NCBI GenBank assembly: GCA_900539675.1
Contig: UQDJ01000051.1
Coordinates: 1 to 10,933 of the forward strand
Direction of reading: 5' to 3'
Origin: an uncultured Coriobacteriaceae bacterium
Lineage (GTDB): Bacteria; Actinomycetota; Coriobacteriia; Coriobacteriales; Eggerthellaceae
Length of the DNA stretch: 10,933 nt
A program made the position numbers and the translations under genes. Below the pieces are notes generated by a model that was not told the DNA's origin, searched no databases, and saw only the letters and a list, made by a program, of their open reading frames with translations. Positions 6,073-10,933 of the stretch are shown here, piece by piece (positions within the stretch are counted from its first letter, which is position 1; each line of letters begins with the position of its first letter).

Positions 6073-6817
6073 CGAATCTCCTGAAACCATGCGACTTCAA
6101 AAATTCTTGGCACGCAGTGGAGTGGCGAGTCGTAGGGGAAGCGAAAAACTGATTGCTGAAGGTCATATTGCGGTGAACGGGAACGTGGTAACTGAAATGG
6201 GCCATAAGGTTCACCCGCAGGTTGATACGATATGCGTTGATGGCATTCCGGTAAGGTTGGAAGAAGATCACGTTACGCTGATGCTCAATAAGCCTGCTGG
6301 CTATTTGACGGCAATGAAGGATGATCGCAACCGTCCGTGCGTCGCAGAATTGGTGCCGTGTGATCGCTATCCAGCGCTGTATCCTATTGGCCGTCTCGAT
6401 TTCGATACCACAGGTCTTTTGCTGTTTTCTACTGATGGAGAGATGGGTAACAAACTGCTACATCCGTCACGTCATGTGGACAAGACCTATGAAGCTGTGG
6501 TGCGCGGCATTCCAACACAGCGAGACATCAATACACTGCAACGTGGCGTGAAACTTGATGATGGCGTTACTGCACCTGCCCAGGTAAAAGTAGTAAGGCG
6601 CAACACCAAACAAAATCAGGCACTTATTCGCTTGACTATTCATGAAGGAAAGAAGCGTCAGGTGAAGCGCATGTGCGCAGCGGTTGGTCATCCGGTTGAA
6701 CATTTGCATCGCAGCAAGTTTGGGTCAGTTGAGCTGGGCAATTTGCCTGAGGGGCAGTGGCGTCTTCTAACCGATGAGGAAGTTGCTGCGCTTGCGGCAT
6801 CAGGTGCCGCTGAGTAA
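6065..6817 (+). CDS. rluB: 23S rRNA pseudouridine synthase, RsuA/RluB family
   Basis: Isomerises a specific uridine in rRNA to pseudouridine; in actinobacteria the enzyme beside scpAB is usually called RluB, acting on 23S rRNA. An S4 RNA-binding domain (about 8-55) opens with MRLQKFLARSGVASRR. The catalytic domain has GRLDFDTTGLLLFSTDGE (109-126), with D112 the expected catalytic aspartate, and EGKKRQVKRM (194-203). At 250 residues the length is normal. The start is uncertain: ATG 6065 overlaps the scpB stop by eight bases; ATG 6059 and ATG 6089 are alternatives, and none has a clear ribosome binding site, so coupled re-initiation after scpB is likely. The exact target base cannot be told from sequence. 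It is the last gene of the first operon. Confidence 0.93.
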   Translation: MTDESPETMRLQKFLARSGVASRRGSEKLIAEGHIAVNGNVVTEMGHKVHPQVDTICVDGIPVRLEEDHVTLMLNKPAGYLTAMKDDRNRPCVAELVPCDRYPALYPIGRLDFDTTGLLLFSTDGEMGNKLLHPSRHVDKTYEAVVRGIPTQRDINTLQRGVKLDDGVTAPAQVKVVRRNTKQNQALIRLTIHEGKKRQVKRMCAAVGHPVEHLHRSKFGSVELGNLPEGQWRLLTDEEVAALAASGAAE

Positions 6818-6850
6818 TACGTTTTAACACACGCCCAGTTGCTAATCGTC

Positions 6851-7017
6851 GTTGTCCGGCGTTGCGCAATCGATGGGTAACTGTTGTTGTCCGGCGTTGC
6901 GCAATCGATGGGTAACTGTTGTTGGCAGGTGCTGCGTAGTCGATGGGCAACTGTTGTTGGCAGGTGTTGCGTAGTCGATGGACAACTGTCGTTGTCCGGC
7001 GTTGCGCAATCGATTGG
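6851..7017 (+). repeat. 35-nt tandem repeat array, five units in A-A-B-B-A order
   Basis: Units begin at 6851, 6886, 6921, 6956 and 6991, exactly 35 bases apart. Units 1 and 2 are identical (type A: GTTGTCCGGCGTTGCGCAAT, then CGATGGGTAACTGTT). Units 3 and 4 are type B (GTTGGCAGGT, then CTGCGTAGTC or TTGCGTAGTC). Unit 5 returns to type A but decays after CGATTGG. A degraded half-unit may precede the array at 6835-6850. A period not divisible by three and stop codons argue against coding. The array occupies most of the space between rluB and tyrA. It has no unique spacers, so it is not a CRISPR. Confidence 0.92.
6980..6997 (+). other. 7-bp hairpin at the unit 4/5 junction of the 35-nt array
   Basis: GGACAAC (6980-6986) pairs perfectly with GTTGTCC (6991-6997) around the loop TGTC. 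The other unit junctions keep a weaker version, (T/C)AAC-TGTT-GTTG. No T run follows, so it is not an obvious terminator. Confidence 0.6.
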
Positions 7018-7069
7018 ATGAATGACGGCTGAAACATGTTGAGGGTATCAAAGAGCGCGCGTGCGTTCT

Positions 7070-7096
7070 TTGGTCATCGAGGTAATGGTATACAAT
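7070..7096 (+). promoter_or_regulatory. candidate promoter of the tyrA operon
   Basis: TACAAT (7091-7096) matches five of six -10 bases. A poor -35, TTGGTC (7070-7075), lies 15 bases upstream. The start would be near 7103, giving a leader of about 40 bases with GAGAAAGAG (7120-7128) upstream of the tyrA ATG. The -35 is weak, so confidence rests mainly on the -10 and the position. Confidence 0.45.
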
Positions 7097-7142
7097 AACT
7101 TTTTGTGTTGTTCCCCAATGAGAAAGAGTGGCTTGTCGGATT

Positions 7143-8315
7143 ATGAACGTGCGCTTTAAATCTATCGTTGTTATTGGCTTGGGCATGATTGGCTCTTCCT
7201 TCGCAATGGCGTACCGCGCGGCTTATCCTGACTCCTATATTGCCGGGGTTGATGTTTCTGAAAACACCCTTAAAAGCGCTCAAGAGCGTGGCTGGATCAA
7301 TGAAGGCTATCATGTTCCGGCAGGGCTTTCAGATGATGATGTTGAAGGCATGAAGAAGGCTAAGCAGGAACTGGCAGGCGTTATTAATAAGGCTCAACTG
7401 GTCTTGATTGCCACTCCGGTTCCGGTAGCTCACCTGTATTTCAAGCTGATCGCAGAATGTGACTACCAAGGCGTGGTGAGCGATACTTGCTCCACCAAGG
7501 CTCTTGTTTCGCGACAGGCACAAGAGCTGTTGCGCTATCCCGCAAAGTACATTCCGGGACATCCGATGGCAGGCTCTGAAAAAAGTGGTATTGAAGGCGC
7601 GAAGGAAGATTTATTCAAGGGTGCACATTGGGTGTTGTGCCCCGATAGATCTACTTCTGCAGATGACTATGCCGATTTGCATGAAATGCTTGCGGGCATT
7701 GGTGCGCGTGTGGTGGCACTTGACCGGGCAACCCACGATGAAGTGGTGGCCATTGTAAGCCATGTGCCTCACTTTGTGGCTTCTTCGCTGGTTGAACTGG
7801 CAGTTCGTCATGCGGGCAATCAGGAAGCTCTGTTTCGCTTGGCTGCTGGTGGCTTTAAGGATTCCACGCGTATTGCGGCAGGATCACCTGCTCTGTGGTG
7901 TGGTATTGCCTTTGATAACCGTAAGGCAATCGTTGAGGGCTTAGACGAAGTCCGTTCCATTCTGAAAGACTATGCCGATACGTTGCGCGAAAACGATAGG
8001 GCTGCATTTACCGCATTGCTTGAGCGCGCTGCTAAGGCGCGTCGTGCCCTGCCGGCAAAGTGGGTTCCTGCAACTGAAGATTTGCTGCAGGTGCGCATCC
8101 CGCTTACAAATAGACCCGGCATTGTTGCTGAGATAACCACCATCGCAAGCAAGGTGGGTTGTAACATTCAGTCAATCGATATCGATCACATCACCTCATC
8201 GAGTGCAGTTCTTGATATGATTTTGACTGACGAAGGAGATATTGGAAAACTGTCTGCTCAGCTTATCAAGGCAGGCTTTAGCGTTTCGTTTAACCCGCTA
8301 AGTAATAAGGAGTAG
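7143..8315 (+). CDS. tyrA: prephenate dehydrogenase with C-terminal ACT domain
   Basis: Oxidatively decarboxylates prephenate to 4-hydroxyphenylpyruvate, the branch step to tyrosine. The N-terminal Rossmann fold shows VVIGLGMIGSS (9-19), with D37 at the end of the second strand suggesting NAD rather than NADP. Family active-site motifs are present: DTCSTK (114-119), GHPMAGSEKSG (139-149), SHVPH (206-210) and FKDSTRIA (238-245). A C-terminal ACT domain (about 313-385, LLQVRIPLTNRPGIVAEI) suggests feedback control by an aromatic amino acid, probably tyrosine. About 20 extra residues seem to lie between strands 2 and 3 (about 61-82). The start is ATG 7143 (390 residues); an in-frame GTG at 7128 lies on top of the only purine-rich site and is unlikely. 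It heads the second operon; aroA begins eight bases after its stop. Confidence 0.94.
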   Translation: MNVRFKSIVVIGLGMIGSSFAMAYRAAYPDSYIAGVDVSENTLKSAQERGWINEGYHVPAGLSDDDVEGMKKAKQELAGVINKAQLVLIATPVPVAHLYFKLIAECDYQGVVSDTCSTKALVSRQAQELLRYPAKYIPGHPMAGSEKSGIEGAKEDLFKGAHWVLCPDRSTSADDYADLHEMLAGIGARVVALDRATHDEVVAIVSHVPHFVASSLVELAVRHAGNQEALFRLAAGGFKDSTRIAAGSPALWCGIAFDNRKAIVEGLDEVRSILKDYADTLRENDRAAFTALLERAAKARRALPAKWVPATEDLLQVRIPLTNRPGIVAEITTIASKVGCNIQSIDIDHITSSSAVLDMILTDEGDIGKLSAQLIKAGFSVSFNPLSNKE

Positions 8316-8323
8316 TGATTGCC

Positions 8324-9649
8324 ATGAGTGCATCGAATACTACCTGTATAGAACCCCTGTCCGCACCACTTGATGGGGTTGCTCGCGTTCCGGGAGATAA
8401 ATCTATTTCGCATCGTGCCGTCATGTTCGCCTCCATGGCCGAAGGCACTTCTCGCTTAACGGGTGTGTTGGACTCGCAAGACGTGCGCTCCACGATCGGA
8501 GCGATGCGTGCGTTAGGCGCTGAAGTTGCGCTGGAACGTCAAGTTGATGGATCTCTTGCTGGTGGCGTCACCGGCTGGGGCGATAAAGGACCAAAACAAC
8601 CCGACGCACCTATTGATTGCGGTAATTCGGGCACTACGGCACGTTTGCTTATGGGCATTGTGGCACCATGGGATATTCGCGTAACTATTACAGGCGATGA
8701 ATCCTTACAGAAGCGTCCCATGCGACGTATTATTGCGCCGCTGATGAAGATGGGCGTGCGCTTTGAGCCTTGTGCAAGCGAGCTGTTGCCGGTAACAGAA
8801 ATTGGCACAAGGGCGCTAAAGGCTATTACCTATGATTCTCCGATGGCATCAGCCCAGTTAAAGACGGCAGTACTTTTGGCTGGCCTGGGGGCTAAGGGTA
8901 AAACTACCATCAATGAGCCGGCTATTTCGCGCAACCATACCGAATTGATGTTGCCCGAATACGGCGTATCGGTGGGTAGTGCTTTTAGGCGTGCATGGGT
9001 CACGGGCCCGGCACATCTGCATGCGGCCGAAGTGGACGTACCGGGAGATCCGTCGTCTGCCGCATTCTTAATTTGTGCCGCTCTCTTAAAGCCGGGCAGT
9101 GCAATTCAGATTGAAAACGTCAGCCTGAATCCAGGCCGCGTGGGCTTCATCCGCACCCTTGAGCGCATGGGCGCTTCTATTGAGGTGCGCACGCTGACAG
9201 CAGAAGGCAAAGAGCCCATCGGGGTTATTGAAGCTGCCTACACGCATGATCTAAAGGGATGCGAAATTCCTTCGCAGCATATTGCGTCTGAAATAGACGA
9301 AATCCCTGTGCTTTCCCTGGTCGCTGCTCATGCAAAGGGTATTACGGTATTCCGCGGCGTCAGTGAGCTGACCAAGAAGGAATCGAATCGCCTGGATGCC
9401 ATCATCGAAGGCTTGGGTATGCTGGGGGTAAACGCGTGGGCAGAAAATGAAAATCTGTTTATCGAAGGTCAGCCCGATTTGGAAGTACCCGAAGGGTTAG
9501 TATTCAATTCCCGCAAAGATCATCGTCTTGCAATGACCTGGTCTCTCGTGGGCTTATGCTCGGATAAGAGCGTGGATATTGTCGATTTCGATTGCGTGGG
9601 GGTTAGCTTCCCGCGTTTCTTGGATGTAGTAAAGGGGCTTGCTCGATGA
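8324..9649 (+). CDS. aroA: 3-phosphoshikimate 1-carboxyvinyltransferase (EPSP synthase)
   Basis: Joins phosphoenolpyruvate to shikimate-3-phosphate, the sixth step of the shikimate pathway, leading to chorismate. At 441 residues it has normal length. Substrate-binding motifs are intact: VPGDKSISHRA (22-32), CGNSGTTARLLMG (99-111), QKRPMRR (129-135), VPGDPSSAAF (239-248), EIDEIPVLS (323-331), ELTKKESNR (348-356) and DHRLAM (399-404). The NSGTTAR form is like that of Gram-positive enzymes rather than the E. coli NAGTAMR. The start is ATG 8324, with AAGGAG (8307-8312) 11 bases upstream; an in-frame GTG at 8315 is too close to that site. The stop overlaps the cmk start as ATGA. With tyrA it forms an aromatic amino acid pair. 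Confidence 0.97.
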   Translation: MSASNTTCIEPLSAPLDGVARVPGDKSISHRAVMFASMAEGTSRLTGVLDSQDVRSTIGAMRALGAEVALERQVDGSLAGGVTGWGDKGPKQPDAPIDCGNSGTTARLLMGIVAPWDIRVTITGDESLQKRPMRRIIAPLMKMGVRFEPCASELLPVTEIGTRALKAITYDSPMASAQLKTAVLLAGLGAKGKTTINEPAISRNHTELMLPEYGVSVGSAFRRAWVTGPAHLHAAEVDVPGDPSSAAFLICAALLKPGSAIQIENVSLNPGRVGFIRTLERMGASIEVRTLTAEGKEPIGVIEAAYTHDLKGCEIPSQHIASEIDEIPVLSLVAAHAKGITVFRGVSELTKKESNRLDAIIEGLGMLGVNAWAENENLFIEGQPDLEVPEGLVFNSRKDHRLAMTWSLVGLCSDKSVDIVDFDCVGVSFPRFLDVVKGLAR

Positions 9650-10317
9650 TCATAGCGATTGATGGACCGTCTGGTGCAGGAAAGTCGACGGTTGCTCGTG
9701 CGGTTGCTAAGAAGCTGGGCTTTTCCTGTCTGGATACCGGGGCTATGTATCGAGCAATAGCGTGGCGTGCACTTCACGATGGCATATCGTTAGATGACGC
9801 CGAAGCATTAGGCAATCTGGCTTGTACGTGCCTGATCGATTTTGGCCACGTGGAGGGCGAGCCGGTACCAAAGCGTGTCTTTATTGACGGGCAAGATATT
9901 ACCGATGGAATTCGCACGGCGGAAATTGATCGCAGTGTTTCGATGGTCTCTGCGGTGCCAGCGGTGCGTGCTGCTTTGCAGGAGCAGCAGCGTCGTATTG
10001 GCGCTAAGGGCAACTACGTTGTAGAAGGACGCGATATTGGCACCGAGGTATTCCCAGATGCGAAACTGAAGGTGTTTTTGACGGCATCGCCTGAAGAGCG
10101 TGCCTTGCGTCGTGTGCGTCAGAATACCAACAGGGGTGTAGGCTCTACCGACTACAACGAGGTGCTTGCTGATATCATTCGCCGTGATGAGTTGGATTCC
10201 CAGCGTGAAACGGCGCCTTTGCGCGCTGCTGATGATGCCATTTACATCGATTCAACCAGCAAGTCCATCGAAGATATTATTGCCACCATTTGCGATCAGG
10301 CTCAGGCTAGGATGTAA
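9646..10317 (+). CDS. cmk: cytidylate (CMP/dCMP) kinase
   Basis: Phosphorylates CMP and dCMP to the diphosphates with ATP, recycling cytidine nucleotides from RNA turnover and lipid synthesis. The P-loop GPSGAGKST (7-15) is followed by the hallmark CLDTGAMYRAIAWRAL (28-43), the NMP-binding segment VFIDGQDITDGIRT (78-91), VEGRDIGTEVFPDAKLKVFL (126-145) and the Arg-rich lid (about 149-190). Its 223 residues are typical. The start ATG overlaps the aroA stop by four bases, with AAAGGGG (9631-9637) eight bases upstream. The aroA-cmk neighbourhood recurs in many bacteria and, in actinobacteria, cmk often follows scpAB-rluB. The stop is three bases before plsC. Confidence 0.97.
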   Translation: MIIAIDGPSGAGKSTVARAVAKKLGFSCLDTGAMYRAIAWRALHDGISLDDAEALGNLACTCLIDFGHVEGEPVPKRVFIDGQDITDGIRTAEIDRSVSMVSAVPAVRAALQEQQRRIGAKGNYVVEGRDIGTEVFPDAKLKVFLTASPEERALRRVRQNTNRGVGSTDYNEVLADIIRRDELDSQRETAPLRAADDAIYIDSTSKSIEDIIATICDQAQARM

Positions 10318-10320
10318 GAC

Positions 10321-10933
10321 ATGCAGTTTAATGTTCACGAAGAATTTTGGGATCGTCCCTGCATGGGAAACGATCAAACCAATCATGTTCCTCGTTTCTT
10401 GATCCTGATTATTTCGAATATTCTGAAGGCCATCTTCAAGGTGTTTTTCCGCATGAGGATTGAAAACCAGGAAGTGATGGATGGCTTTAAGGGCAAAACC
10501 AATGGCGCTATTTTAGTGGCACCCCATTACTCCTATTTGGACGTTATTGTGATGTGGCTTTCTGTGCGTCCTCGTGGGTGGGTTCGTCTGATAGCGCGCG
10601 AGTCACTTTTTTACGCTGGCAAGGGCTTTTTGGGCGAAATAATTTCACGTGCTGGTGCTTTTCCTATCAAGCGCAATACGGCAGATCGCACGGCTTTAAA
10701 GCGCGCTGCTCGCATGCTTAAAAATGGCGAATGGGTGGGCATGTTCCCTGAAGGTACCCGCCGTGGCGGTAAGGGTAACTTAAAGCCAGAGTTGCACGCC
10801 GGTGCTGCGCTGATTGCTCGTATGGGTAAGGCTCCTATTATTCCGCTGGGCTTGGAAAATCTATCCAAGATCAAGCGCAAGGGCGAGCGCGTGCGCTTCC
10901 CTAAGGTGACCATTCGTTTTGGCGAGCCGGTGT
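10321..10933 (+). CDS. plsC: 1-acyl-sn-glycerol-3-phosphate acyltransferase, partial (3' end cut)
   Basis: An open frame runs from ATG 10321 to the window edge without a stop (204 residues seen). PlsC-family proteins add the second fatty acyl chain to lysophosphatidic acid at the inner membrane face, giving phosphatidic acid. The acyltransferase box I is HYSYLD (69-74, the HX4D pattern), block II is around GAFPIKRN (112-119), block III is FPEGTRRGG (142-150), and block IV is near KAPIIPLGL (170-178). A hydrophobic stretch (about 24-44) may anchor or embed it in the membrane. AGGAT (10309-10313) precedes the start by seven bases. It is the fourth visible gene of the tyrA operon; whether the protein ends soon after or is longer cannot be seen. 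Confidence 0.92.
   Translation, partial: MQFNVHEEFWDRPCMGNDQTNHVPRFLILIISNILKAIFKVFFRMRIENQEVMDGFKGKTNGAILVAPHYSYLDVIVMWLSVRPRGWVRLIARESLFYAGKGFLGEIISRAGAFPIKRNTADRTALKRAARMLKNGEWVGMFPEGTRRGGKGNLKPELHAGAALIARMGKAPIIPLGLENLSKIKRKGERVRFPKVTIRFGEPV

Noticed and set aside
6851..7017. Possible CRISPR array
   Set aside because: The 35-base units abut directly with no unique spacers, and no cas gene is nearby. It is a tandem repeat.
7128..7142. GTG 7128 as tyrA start
   Set aside because: It lies directly against or within the purine-rich GAGAAAGAG site, leaving no spacing. ATG 7143 starts just before the Rossmann strand, as usual for the family.
6636..7186. Reverse-strand open frames across the 35-nt array with RLRNAGQ-like repeats
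   Set aside because: The period is not a multiple of three, so the peptides merely read the array in changing frames. They overlap rluB or tyrA and show no ribosome binding site or known domain.
8315..8323. GTG 8315 as aroA start
   Set aside because: It is only two bases from AAGGAG; ATG 8324 is a better start.
1..10933. Mobile element, phage or defence island
   Set aside because: No transposase, integrase, terminal inverted repeats, target duplications or composition shift was seen, and the gene order is a conserved housekeeping one. Sitting next to a tRNA gene is not enough to claim an integration site.

Overview
The window looks like ordinary chromosome from a Gram-positive actinobacterium with a moderate base composition (roughly half G+C by eye). 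The order scpA-scpB-rluB-tyrA-aroA-cmk-plsC is a variant of the condensin/pseudouridine synthase/cytidylate kinase neighbourhood known in Actinobacteria. The composition and gene set fit the class Coriobacteriia (Eggerthellales-like; a Cryptobacterium-type genome is one possibility). That placement is inferred from gene order and protein style, not from any search.

Layout. Bases 1-181 are the tail of an rRNA operon: the 3' end of a 5S rRNA, a spacer holding an 11-bp hairpin, and tRNA-Val(TAC), closed by a strong intrinsic terminator at 192-220. A lone LysR-family regulator follows (364-1317) with no obvious target gene beside it. Bases 1318-1577 are non-coding and hold six imperfect copies of a 24-nt tandem repeat. 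The last copy supplies the -35 element of a very good promoter whose start point falls at or next to the ATG of an ABC-F gene, so the mRNA is probably leaderless.

The first operon runs from 1578 to 6817: ABC-F ATPase, trmL (tRNA wobble 2'-O-methylation), scpA and scpB (SMC condensin partners) and an rluB-type pseudouridine synthase. Junctions are 2-nt to 3-nt gaps or short overlaps. It mixes ribosome and tRNA maintenance with chromosome segregation.

A second non-coding stretch (6818-7142) carries five units of a different, 35-nt tandem repeat, in the order A-A-B-B-A, and then a promoter. The second operon runs from 7143 past the window end: tyrA (prephenate dehydrogenase with an ACT domain), aroA (EPSP synthase), cmk (CMP kinase) and plsC (acyl-glycerophosphate acyltransferase, cut by the window edge). 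It joins tyrosine/chorismate synthesis with nucleotide and phospholipid synthesis.

I found no mobile element, CRISPR array, defence system, phage gene or clearly new multi-gene system. The most unusual signals are the two unrelated minisatellites at the 5' edge of each operon, the leaderless ABC-F promoter, a 39-nt repeat coding an acidic N-terminal tail on ScpB, and lineage-type extensions on TrmL and the ABC-F protein.
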